The translations under genes were made by a program, and so were the position numbers. From Prolixibacteraceae bacterium UBA6029 (GTDB lineage: Bacteria > Bacteroidota > Bacteroidia > Bacteroidales > Prolixibacteraceae), in contig DIZL01000067.1 of the NCBI GenBank assembly GCA_002429385.1, forward strand, positions 1 through 55,032: a stretch of DNA of 55,032 nucleotides, given 5' to 3'. Shown piece by piece: positions 8,634 to 16,255 of this stretch (positions within the stretch are counted from its first letter, which is position 1; every line of letters starts with the position of its first letter). A model generated the notes under the pieces. It did not search any database. It was not told the origin of the DNA and was given only the letters and a program-made list of their open reading frames with translations.

Positions 8634-10982
8634 TTATTCGTCATCTTCCATAGAGTCCATTATTCTGATTTTCTCTTTCAGAAATTCAATCTTTTCTTTC
8701 GTATTTACAATCTTCTGATTGACATCATCAATCAGTGCTGAAGCATTCTTGGTATTGGCAAAAAAACCGATGTTATTATCCAATAAAGCCAAATCTGTTT
8801 CCATCTGTTTCAGCTTAGTCATATATTTTTCACGTTCAAAACGCATTTTATTCTGACCTCTTCCTGAAGTGGTATTGTTGACAACCTTATTTTTAAATTT
8901 CATAAGGTTCCTTCGTTTTTCGTCAATTCTTAAGGTGTCAAAGTGTCTGTTAATCACATCGCGGAAATCATTTTGAATGGCATCCTTATCTTTAAAAGGC
9001 ACATGACCGATTTCTGTAAAACGCCTCTGAAAATCTTTAAGTTTATCCAAATCTGCATTGTCATCACCTGTCAAAGCGAATTGTTTAACTTCTTCTAAAA
9101 GCTCTCTTTTCAGTTTTAGATTTTCAGACTGCTCTCCGTCAATTGAAGAAAAATGCTTCGCTTTGTTTTCAAAGAAGTAATCGCAGGCAGAACGGAAACG
9201 TTTCCAAATAACATCAGAGAACTTACGGGGAACAGGACCAATTTCCTTCCATGCCTTCTGAATGCTTATAAATTCATCGGCAGTCTTTTTCCAGTCAGTA
9301 CTGTCTTTAAGAGCCTCGGCCTGTATACACAAATCCGTCTTCATCTGAAGGTTATTCTGCTGTTCTTCTTTATTCTGATTGTAAAATTCACGTTTACGAT
9401 CAAAGAATTTATCAGAAGCAATCCGGAAACGTTCGTAAATTTTGTTGTTGTCTTTTTTAGGTGCAAAACCGATTGTTCTCCACACTTTTTGCAATTCAAT
9501 CAATTCTTTTGACCGATCATCCCAGTCGCGATGAACTTCAATTTCAGCCTTGGCAATTTCTTCTACTTTTTCACACAGTGCAATCTTGGCATCCAGATTT
9601 TTTTTCTGCTCTGACTTGCGGCCTTCAAAATAATCCTGATGCTTCTTGTTGATGATTGAGGTGGCAGCTTTGAACCGTTCCCACAATTCATCTTTCTTAT
9701 CCCTTGGAACAGGACCAACTTCGCGCCATTGTTCATGGTATTTCTGCAGGATATTAAAAGCTTTTATGATTGATGGTTCAACCAAAAGCTCCTCCGATTT
9801 TTCGCAGATCTCCATTTTTGTTTCCAGATTTTTCTTCAGATCCAAATCACGCAACTCTTTGTTGATTTTTATAAAATCATAAAAATTCTCAACATGATGG
9901 TGATAAGTATCCCAAAGATCTTTCAGTTTTGCCTGGGGAACAAGACCAATTTCTCTCCAGCGGTTTTGTAATTCACGAAAATCGTGAAAAGTCTTGTTGA
10001 TTGATTCTTTATTATTGATCAGAGATTTAATCTCTTCTATGATATCGTATTTTTTCTGAAGATTGGCTTCTTTATCCTCGTCAATCCGTTTATTGTGTTC
10101 GTTTCGGATATCCTGATAGTGTTTGAGCAAGTTCCGAAGATCCAGTTCATTTGGATCCGGCTCAGCTTTAAACTCTTCCGGATTACCGCCTGCTTCAGCA
10201 AATGCAGCTTTCTGAGCTTCAATATTGGCCCTGTAACGACGGAAGAAATGAATTTTTATGGCATCAATATCGTCCCGGATACTATCAAAATCATCATTTT
10301 CAAGTAATGTACGCAGTGAATTGATGAGTTCGATTTCAGACAAACTTGCATAATCAGCCAATTTGGCTTTAGGACCGCTTTCTTCCAACAAATCATCCTC
10401 ATGTATCTCAAGATCATCTTCCGATACATCAATTAATTCTTCGATCGTAGGAATGTCTTCTATGAATGATTCTGCTTTTTCGCCTTCAACAACTTTTGAT
10501 TCATCCTGCTCTTTAACAGTTTCGACAATTTCAGTCACATCTGTCACAACTTCTGCCTCAGGCAATTCAACTGATTCTTTTGCGGCTGCAATTTCAACAG
10601 CTGCAATTACTTCTTCCCCGACAAGTTCTTCTTCGGGTTCTTTAATTTCAGATGATTTCACTTCAACTGTTTCCACTGCGGCCAATTCCACTGTCTCTGG
10701 TTCAGTTTCAATTACTTCAGGTACTTCTTTCCCGGCCAATTCTGCCTCGGGTACGTTAATTTCAGGTGTATACGCTTCTTCAGCTTCCTGAATTACCGGT
10801 ACTTCTATCTCTGCCACAGGGTCTTCTGCCACAACTTCGATAGGATTTTCGGCTTCAGCTACTTCCATTACTTCAGCCTGTTCAACAGACTCTTCAGTAA
10901 CATTCTGATCATTAACAGTTTCTGGCTCAACAAGTGCACCACTTAACTCTTCCACAGAGTTTTTTAGATCTTTAGGTTCCAT
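8634..10982 (-). CDS. DUF349 repeat protein with long acidic N-terminal region
   Basis: Residues 1 to about 200 are a low-complexity region very rich in Glu, Val, Ala and Pro, likely disordered. From about residue 210 on, five DUF349 units appear about 80 residues apart (near 340, 420, 500, 575 and 655). Each carries the signature W/F-x-x-I/V-G-x-V/A-P (NRWREIGLVP, EQWREVGPVP, KVWRTIGFAP, KAWKEIGPVP, RRFTEIGHVP) within helical, basic segments. The C-terminus is coiled coil. DUF349 proteins are widespread in Bacteroidota with no established biochemical role. No signal peptide is seen, so a cytoplasmic location is expected. It is transcribed alone, divergently from trmD, and ends at a strong terminator. 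Confidence 0.9.
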   Translation of the reverse strand: MEPKDLKNSVEELSGALVEPETVNDQNVTEESVEQAEVMEVAEAENPIEVVAEDPVAEIEVPVIQEAEEAYTPEINVPEAELAGKEVPEVIETEPETVELAAVETVEVKSSEIKEPEEELVGEEVIAAVEIAAAKESVELPEAEVVTDVTEIVETVKEQDESKVVEGEKAESFIEDIPTIEELIDVSEDDLEIHEDDLLEESGPKAKLADYASLSEIELINSLRTLLENDDFDSIRDDIDAIKIHFFRRYRANIEAQKAAFAEAGGNPEEFKAEPDPNELDLRNLLKHYQDIRNEHNKRIDEDKEANLQKKYDIIEEIKSLINNKESINKTFHDFRELQNRWREIGLVPQAKLKDLWDTYHHHVENFYDFIKINKELRDLDLKKNLETKMEICEKSEELLVEPSIIKAFNILQKYHEQWREVGPVPRDKKDELWERFKAATSIINKKHQDYFEGRKSEQKKNLDAKIALCEKVEEIAKAEIEVHRDWDDRSKELIELQKVWRTIGFAPKKDNNKIYERFRIASDKFFDRKREFYNQNKEEQQNNLQMKTDLCIQAEALKDSTDWKKTADEFISIQKAWKEIGPVPRKFSDVIWKRFRSACDYFFENKAKHFSSIDGEQSENLKLKRELLEEVKQFALTGDDNADLDKLKDFQRRFTEIGHVPFKDKDAIQNDFRDVINRHFDTLRIDEKRRNLMKFKNKVVNNTTSGRGQNKMRFEREKYMTKLKQMETDLALLDNNIGFFANTKNASALIDDVNQKIVNTKEKIEFLKEKIRIMDSMEDDE

Positions 10983-10993
10983 AACAATTTTTA

Positions 10994-11008
10994 AATTACA
11001 TTGTAATT
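10994..11008. promoter_or_regulatory. Short palindrome upstream of the DUF349 gene
   Basis: AATTACA and TGTAATT flank a single T, 12-26 bp upstream of the DUF349 start codon in the divergent region shared with trmD. It could be an operator or leader hairpin, but the sequence is AT-rich and short, so chance is possible. Confidence 0.25.
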
Positions 11009-11155
11009 AACAGAGAATAAGGTCTTCTTTCAGTCTACGAAAATAGGCATTACAAGCTAATACTCAAAGATTTTAATTAATAAAAGTGTAAAACAAGCAG
11101 ATAAAATACAAATACCCGGATTTTGAGCTTTTCTTTTTTGCATTTAGCCCTGCAT

Positions 11156-11189
11156 TTTGATCAAGTTTAAGGAGAGGTTGTTACTTTTG
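11156..11189 (+). promoter_or_regulatory. Candidate trmD promoter
   Basis: TACTTTTG at 11182-11189 matches the -7 consensus TAnnTTTG, and TTTG at 11156-11159 lies 22 nt upstream, slightly longer than the usual 19-21. Transcription would start near 11196, just before the ATG at 11205. This argues against the in-frame TTG at 11157 as start codon. Confidence 0.45.
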
Positions 11190-11204
11190 CAAAAAAAAAT
11201 CACG

Positions 11205-11879
11205 ATGCGAATCGATATTCTTACAGTGCTTCCCGAATTGCTCGAAAGCCCTTTCGGACATTCAATTATTAAACGGGGACAGGATAAAGGACTGGTTGAA
11301 ATACATGTCCACAATATTCGTGATTTCTCGGAAGATAAACACCGACGCACCGATGATTATGCCTTTAGCGGTGGTGCAGGCATGGTAATGACCATCCAGC
11401 CCATTGAAAGTGCAATCAACTTTTTAAAAGCTCAGCGCGAATACGATGAAGTCATTTATACCAGTCCCGATGGTGTTCATTTAAATCAGAAGGTGGCAAA
11501 CAATCTTTCGCTTGCGAATAATATTATCATCCTTTGCGGTCATTACAAGGGAATCGACCAACGAATCCGTGAACATATGGTGACTATGGAAATATCAATT
11601 GGCGATTATGTGCTTACCGGCGGAGAACTGGCTGCAGCAGTGATTGTAGATAGTGTGGTTCGTCTGATACCTGGCGTTTTGTCAGATGAAACCTCTGCCC
11701 TCACCGATTCATTCCAGGATAACCTTTTGAGCCCGCCTGTTTATACACGACCAGCCGATTACAAAGGATGGAAAGTTCCCGAGATCTTACTTTCAGGAAA
11801 TGATAAAAAGATCAACGAATACCAGGAACAGCAAGCATATGACCGCACCAGGCGCCTTCGTCCTGATCTGCTGAAATAA
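11205..11879 (+). CDS. trmD: tRNA (guanine-N1-)-methyltransferase TrmD
   Basis: TrmD methylates G37 of tRNAs reading CNN codons, using S-adenosylmethionine, and prevents +1 frameshifting. The 224-aa protein starts MRIDILTVLPELLESPFGHS and contains the trefoil-knot SPOUT motifs: the GGGAGMVM-like loop, LCGHYKGIDQRI and SIGDYVLTGGELAA. A longer frame exists from a TTG at 11157, but its extra 16 residues are atypical and overlap the likely promoter. The usual rpsP-rimM-trmD-rplS operon is absent here, since trmD stands alone between divergent and convergent neighbours. Its substrate class includes the tRNA-Pro(GGG) encoded at 33811. Confidence 0.96.
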   Translation: MRIDILTVLPELLESPFGHSIIKRGQDKGLVEIHVHNIRDFSEDKHRRTDDYAFSGGAGMVMTIQPIESAINFLKAQREYDEVIYTSPDGVHLNQKVANNLSLANNIIILCGHYKGIDQRIREHMVTMEISIGDYVLTGGELAAAVIVDSVVRLIPGVLSDETSALTDSFQDNLLSPPVYTRPADYKGWKVPEILLSGNDKKINEYQEQQAYDRTRRLRPDLLK

Positions 11880-11919
11880 TTAAATTTTCCAGACAGAGGA
11901 ATACTGGCTTCAGTTTCAA

Positions 11920-11969
11920 AATGACGTGCTACGAATGACTATTAATGACCATAAATGACGAATAATGAC
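11920..11969. repeat. Direct repeats of AATGAC, mostly with 10-bp period
   Basis: AATGAC occurs at 11920, 11934, 11944, 11954 and 11964, the last four exactly 10 bp apart, with variable 4-bp spacers. The array lies between the convergent 3' ends of trmD and the AddB-like gene. It resembles iterons or a degenerate low-complexity repeat; no function can be assigned. Confidence 0.7.
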
Positions 11970-12001
11970 TGTTACTGAAAACTGACTGCCAGTCATGCAT
12001 A

Positions 12002-14845
12002 TCATCTCCTGCAAATCTTGTTATACGGGCAATAGCTGCATTTCTGCGGATCTTTTGTCTGGTCGTAATTGTTATCAATGCTGAACAGTTCAGAAAGTAC
12101 TTCTTCAAAGGCCGTTGTGAATTCATTTTTCACTCGTTGAAAGATTAGTCTTTCGCCATTGAAGATCACATTTGGGACAAAAACCTCATTAAATAAATCA
12201 TCAAGCTTGTAAATCGCCGGCAATATGGGAAGCTCATTTTCGGAATGGCTTAAAATATCGGAATAGATTAATGTCTGGAAAATCTCCTTCCGGCGAAGAC
12301 TATAATTTCTATCCGTTAAATGAAACCATTCTTTAAAATCCAGCTGCAAATTTCTGCCTGTTTTGTAGTCAATAATTCGTATCCCATCATTGGTACGATC
12401 AATCCTGTCAATGATTCCACCAATCCGAATGTTAAGAATCTTCTCACCTGAAACAACCTTGTAATCTGCCGAATAAGGCTTTTCAAGCCCCATCAGGTAG
12501 AACGGGGCAAACTGCATATCATTTTCAAGCAACTGATGAATATATTCACGAATGTGTGAGGCAATTAAAATGCTTTGACCACTCAATTTCAGTTGCGATG
12601 CTTCTGCCGATTCCATTTGGTAATATTTCACAGCTACCGACTCCAACACCACAGCATCAATTCTTCTCCGGTCACCCCGAAGTAATTTCAATGCCGAAGC
12701 TTCAACAGTTTTATTTTCAAAGGGGCGGTAAAGAAGTTCCATCGCATAATGAAACAGATTGCCAAACAAAACAGCATCAATTTCTTCCTTGATCTCCTCT
12801 GTTTCCTTAATTTCAGCAATATACTTAAAATAGAATTTCAGCTTGCAGTCAAGATACGTATTTATGGCGCTGGGACTCAGATTCCGGGTCGAATAAACTA
12901 ACGCCAATTTCTGGATGTGAGCATCTGTAGCCTCAATACTGATCGGCTCATGGATCGTGCCTTTAAAGTTAAAACTCAGGTTCAGTTCTTCCACTTCAAA
13001 CTCTGAATCATAGAGAAGCTGGTATAAAAACCTGCTCTTTTCTGAAGAGGCAATACCTTCAGTGATTGAATTGTAAACAATCACCGTTTTTTCAGTCCGT
13101 TGAATCAGCCTGTAAAAATAATAGGCATACATGGCATCACGATCCTCGTAGGTGGGCATTCCGAAGCCTTTCCGTAAATGGTATGGCACAAACGAATGTC
13201 CGGCAGCAATCTTTGGAAGGAACCCCTCATTGGCCGAAAACAGCACCAGGTTTTCGAAATCGAGACTCCGTGTTTCGAGCAAACCCATCACCTGTAATCC
13301 CGTCAGAGGTTCTCCTTCAAACGGAATTGAAATCCGCCGCAGACTTTGATCCAGCAGGCGATACAGGATCTTAACCGGAAAATCAGGAATAGCTATTCCG
13401 GTCAAGGTATCTTTCAGTCGCTGAATAGCCAGAAAGGCCTGAAAAAGATATTCGGCCTCCAGTTTTACCTGTTCATTTTCCGTACTGTCGAATTTCTGCG
13501 AAAGCTCTTTCAACACGTCCAGAAAATAGTCCAGAATATTGATCCATGATTCAGGACATGAAAATATCTTTCGTACAAACGGACTGAAATTGAGCTCAGA
13601 GGCAGAAATGTAAACTTTATTTTTCTTGCGTATTCCGGCAACAAAGGACTTAATTTCAGGATTAACCACAAACTGATGATTCAACAGTGCAACAACCTGC
13701 TTATAATAAAACACAGCTGATTTCGACGATCGGCGGATATTTTTCTGCAAACTGATCAATTGCGATATAAAGCCATAAACTGGCGTATTCACAAACGGAT
13801 ACCCCATCGTGATATTGATGTCCTTAAAGCTTTTCCCAACCGATGAAATCACCGGAATCAGCAGATTTTCGTCGGCTAAAACAAAGGCGGTATTGTCGAA
13901 CCGGCCATTGATGCTGAAACTTTTCAAAACCTGGGGGAGATTGATCGCCTGAGCCTGCGTGATGTTCCCCGGAACGGAAACCAGTGTGATTTTTCGCCGG
14001 TCAGTGGCCGGATATGATTCAGGAATAAAACCTTTCGGCGCCGGAAATGAAATCATATTGGTCCTAAGAAACCGGCCAGCTTCATTTTCAAGGTCATTCA
14101 GGTAAAAACTATCGTAATCCCAGAAAAACATAGCCTTATGTTGATTATCGATCTTCCTGAAAATAGTTTTCTCACAATCATTCAAGGCATTAAACCCGAT
14201 GAATACGTATTTTTTTGCATTCAGTCCAGTCAATGATTGTTCGTTAATAGCCTCAGCCACTTCACGGTAATTCATTCCCGAATAAGCCATATTATTCTCC
14301 TTCAGTACTTCGCGGAAACGATGGTAAATTGCTGCCAGTTTAATCCATATACCTATGAATTTATCTTTATTAAACGAATGAGGGACTTTATCCAGATTAC
14401 CCCAAAACTCATCAATCGCCTGTTTCTGTTCCTCACTTAGGTAATCAAATTGATTTTCGAGTTCCTTCAGGTCCGAAATGTTCCTGAACAAATCATCTGC
14501 ATGTATAAGATATTTGTCAATGTCGTCAAAGTCGGCCAGAAGAATCTCTCCCCAGAAAAAAAATTCATCCAAAGGTTCCTGATGCCCTGTTTCTTTGCTG
14601 TAGACCTCCTGAAGTTTCAACACCAGCGAAACCTGATCAGCCTGTTGTAAGCCGCTCAGCGAAGTAATAAGTTCATTGATTGTAATGATTTCAGGTGAAA
14701 GCATTGGTTGATCAATCCATTCATTCAGGTAAGCTGTAAAAAAGACCCCTGCCCTTCTGCCCGGAAAGACTAAACAAAATTCACTTAATTCAGCGCGGTG
14801 ATTGCTATAGAGATAATGTGCGACTTGCTTCAAAAATGGATTCAT
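12002..14845 (-). CDS. AddB/RecB-like PD-(D/E)XK nuclease with C-terminal Fe-S cysteines
   Basis: The 947-aa protein resembles the AddB subunit of AddAB-type double-strand-break resection enzymes. The N-terminus (about 1-300) looks like a degenerate helicase fold. The C-terminal nuclease domain has the IDRID and IIDYKTGR motifs (catalytic D and DYK). A cysteine in NTYLDCKLKFYF (about residue 667) and the final CSYCPYNKIC (CX2CX5C) together form the four-cysteine Fe-S staple seen in AddB and RecB-like nucleases. No AddA/UvrD helicase gene is adjacent, so a partner would be encoded elsewhere. It is convergent with trmD. Confidence 0.85.
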   Translation of the reverse strand: MNPFLKQVAHYLYSNHRAELSEFCLVFPGRRAGVFFTAYLNEWIDQPMLSPEIITINELITSLSGLQQADQVSLVLKLQEVYSKETGHQEPLDEFFFWGEILLADFDDIDKYLIHADDLFRNISDLKELENQFDYLSEEQKQAIDEFWGNLDKVPHSFNKDKFIGIWIKLAAIYHRFREVLKENNMAYSGMNYREVAEAINEQSLTGLNAKKYVFIGFNALNDCEKTIFRKIDNQHKAMFFWDYDSFYLNDLENEAGRFLRTNMISFPAPKGFIPESYPATDRRKITLVSVPGNITQAQAINLPQVLKSFSINGRFDNTAFVLADENLLIPVISSVGKSFKDINITMGYPFVNTPVYGFISQLISLQKNIRRSSKSAVFYYKQVVALLNHQFVVNPEIKSFVAGIRKKNKVYISASELNFSPFVRKIFSCPESWINILDYFLDVLKELSQKFDSTENEQVKLEAEYLFQAFLAIQRLKDTLTGIAIPDFPVKILYRLLDQSLRRISIPFEGEPLTGLQVMGLLETRSLDFENLVLFSANEGFLPKIAAGHSFVPYHLRKGFGMPTYEDRDAMYAYYFYRLIQRTEKTVIVYNSITEGIASSEKSRFLYQLLYDSEFEVEELNLSFNFKGTIHEPISIEATDAHIQKLALVYSTRNLSPSAINTYLDCKLKFYFKYIAEIKETEEIKEEIDAVLFGNLFHYAMELLYRPFENKTVEASALKLLRGDRRRIDAVVLESVAVKYYQMESAEASQLKLSGQSILIASHIREYIHQLLENDMQFAPFYLMGLEKPYSADYKVVSGEKILNIRIGGIIDRIDRTNDGIRIIDYKTGRNLQLDFKEWFHLTDRNYSLRRKEIFQTLIYSDILSHSENELPILPAIYKLDDLFNEVFVPNVIFNGERLIFQRVKNEFTTAFEEVLSELFSIDNNYDQTKDPQKCSYCPYNKICRR

Positions 14846-14980
14846 TCGAAAAAGATCAAGGTAAATTGAGAGCCTTAAAGGTAAAATTAAATATCTTTAC
14901 TTCGAAATGTAAAATTGAGCGACTACCAAAATCCTATGCCACGATTTAGCTTCAGGTAGAAAATAAGCTTGCAGACATTT

Positions 14981-15146
14981 TAATTAGAGTCTGTCTATAA
15001 AGTAGGTAAAATGTAAATCGAAGCGTCATTGCGAACGAAGTGAAGCAATCTCAAATTACTTATATACAATAGATTGCTTCAGTCGTTCCTCCTTCGCAAT
15101 GACGCTCTTATTTAAGAACTTCGACTGTATGGACGGACACTAATTA
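14981..15146. mobile_element. MITE-like element with terminal and nested inverted repeats
   Basis: The 166-bp element has 25-bp terminal inverted repeats at 14981-15005 and 15122-15146 (20 of 25 positions match by eye), both beginning TAATTAG. Inside is a second inverted repeat, 15022-15051 against 15071-15106, whose outer arms (AGCGTCATTGCGAA) and inner arms (GAAGCAATCT) are complementary. It contains no open reading frame of note. It fills most of the 381-bp gap between the AddB-like gene and the cytochrome gene. The inner CGTCATTGCGA...GAAGCAATCT type is a commonly seen dispersed genomic repeat. Size, TIRs and lack of coding content suggest a non-autonomous element; the target duplication is at most TA/TAATTA. 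Confidence 0.65.
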
Positions 15147-15226
15147 GTCTTTCCTCCAGGTCAGGGTTTGAATTGCATTTTGATTCTGTCTTACCTCTGT
15201 CTTACCATTTTCCTTCCCCGGGGTTC

Positions 15227-15712
15227 TTATCGTCCGCTTCTTATTTTACTAACCATTTGAGCGGTAACAGGTCCAAAGTTATTACCGAAACTTGAACGGA
15301 TATAGGATAATACATCGGCAATTTCTTCATCGCTCAGTTTTGCATGCGAGGGCATGAAATTTTTATACACCTCACCATTGACCTCAATCTTCCCGCTCAA
15401 GCCTTTCATCATAATGGCAATCAATTCTTTTGGATCCTTACCAACCCAACTTTCGGGTCCAAGGGGGGGATGCATATTGGGAACTCCTGATCCATCAGTC
15501 TGATGACAGGTCAGGCATTCTTTCTCATAAACTGCTTTGCCAGGATGTTCTTTAACAGTAGTGGATTGAACTGGGGAATTTTTAGTCAAATCAGCAGAAA
15601 TCTGTGTTGTACTAATGGGTTCAACTTTCTTATTTTCGGAAGCATTTTGACAGGAAATCAAAATTACAATTAATAATACACTAAATATCAATTGATTAAT
15701 CATTCTTCTCAT
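15227..15712 (-). CDS. Class I cytochrome c lipoprotein
   Basis: The 161-aa protein starts with a lipoprotein signal (hydrophobic stretch then LISC, lipid Cys 21). After a short Ser/Thr linker comes one c-type heme site CLTCH (C66, C69, H70), with a probable Met ligand at M120 in NFMPSHAKLS. The fold matches the mono-heme cytochrome c domains that serve as electron acceptors of periplasmic dehydrogenases. It should be anchored on the periplasmic face of a membrane. No dehydrogenase or oxidase gene is adjacent, so the redox partner is unknown. Starts at M1 or M4 are both possible. Confidence 0.88.
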   Translation of the reverse strand: MRRMINQLIFSVLLIVILISCQNASENKKVEPISTTQISADLTKNSPVQSTTVKEHPGKAVYEKECLTCHQTDGSGVPNMHPPLGPESWVGKDPKELIAIMMKGLSGKIEVNGEVYKNFMPSHAKLSDEEIADVLSYIRSSFGNNFGPVTAQMVSKIRSGR

Positions 15713-15874
15713 TGAATTTGTTTAAGGTTTTCAAGCTCAAGATACCACTATTTATCCAATGGTTTATTTTTTGTTATAAATAATCCGATAAATTCGACCC
15801 TTTGCGTCATCCAAAACATACAATAAATCCCAATTGTTGTATTTTCGTGACTTATTTTAAATCAGAAGGATTTT

Positions 15875-16243
15875 ATGAAAGGGATATTCACCATTATTTT
15901 GCTGGTTCTGTCCAATACGTTTATGACGTTCGCCTGGTATGGTCATCTTAAATTTTCGGAAATGAGGTGGTTCAATAAACTTGGAATAGTTTCAATCGTA
16001 CTGATTAGCTGGGGCATTGCCCTGTTCGAATACATGTTTCAGGTTCCTGCAAACAGGCTGGGTTATAAGGAAAACGGAGGTCCATTCTCGCTGATGGAAT
16101 TGAAGGTGATTCAGGAAGTAATTACATTGCTTGTTTTTACCGTTTTCTCAGTCGTGCTTTTTAAAAACGAAAACTTCAGATACAATCACCTCATTGGCTT
16201 TGTCTTCCTGATTCTGGCGGTTTATTTCATGTTTAAGAAATAA
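15875..16243 (+). CDS. DMT-family membrane protein (DUF486)
   Basis: This 122-aa hydrophobic protein has four predicted membrane helices (about residues 4-22, 33-55, 75-98 and 102-120). It shows the conserved DUF486 pattern with FAWYGHLKF near the N-terminus, WGIALFEYMFQVPANRLGY in the centre and FSLMELKVIQEV before the third helix. DUF486 proteins are small drug/metabolite-transporter-like proteins of unknown substrate. It is monocistronic and convergent with the acyltransferase gene, with only 12 bp between stops. The upstream AAGGA is a fair ribosome binding site. Confidence 0.85.
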   Translation: MKGIFTIILLVLSNTFMTFAWYGHLKFSEMRWFNKLGIVSIVLISWGIALFEYMFQVPANRLGYKENGGPFSLMELKVIQEVITLLVFTVFSVVLFKNENFRYNHLIGFVFLILAVYFMFKK

Positions 16244-16255
16244 TACGTTGGTCCG

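Noticed and set aside
10363..10791. 142-aa Ser/Thr-rich open frame on the plus strand
   Set aside because: It is the antisense of the Glu/Val-rich low-complexity tail of the DUF349 protein, which by codon bias opens a Ser/Thr frame.
11157..11204. Longer trmD start (TTG)
   Set aside because: It adds 16 atypical residues and overlaps the candidate promoter; MRIDILTV is the normal family start.
13066..13374. 102-aa plus-strand frame
   Set aside because: It is opposite the AddB-like nuclease gene and shows no protein-family features.
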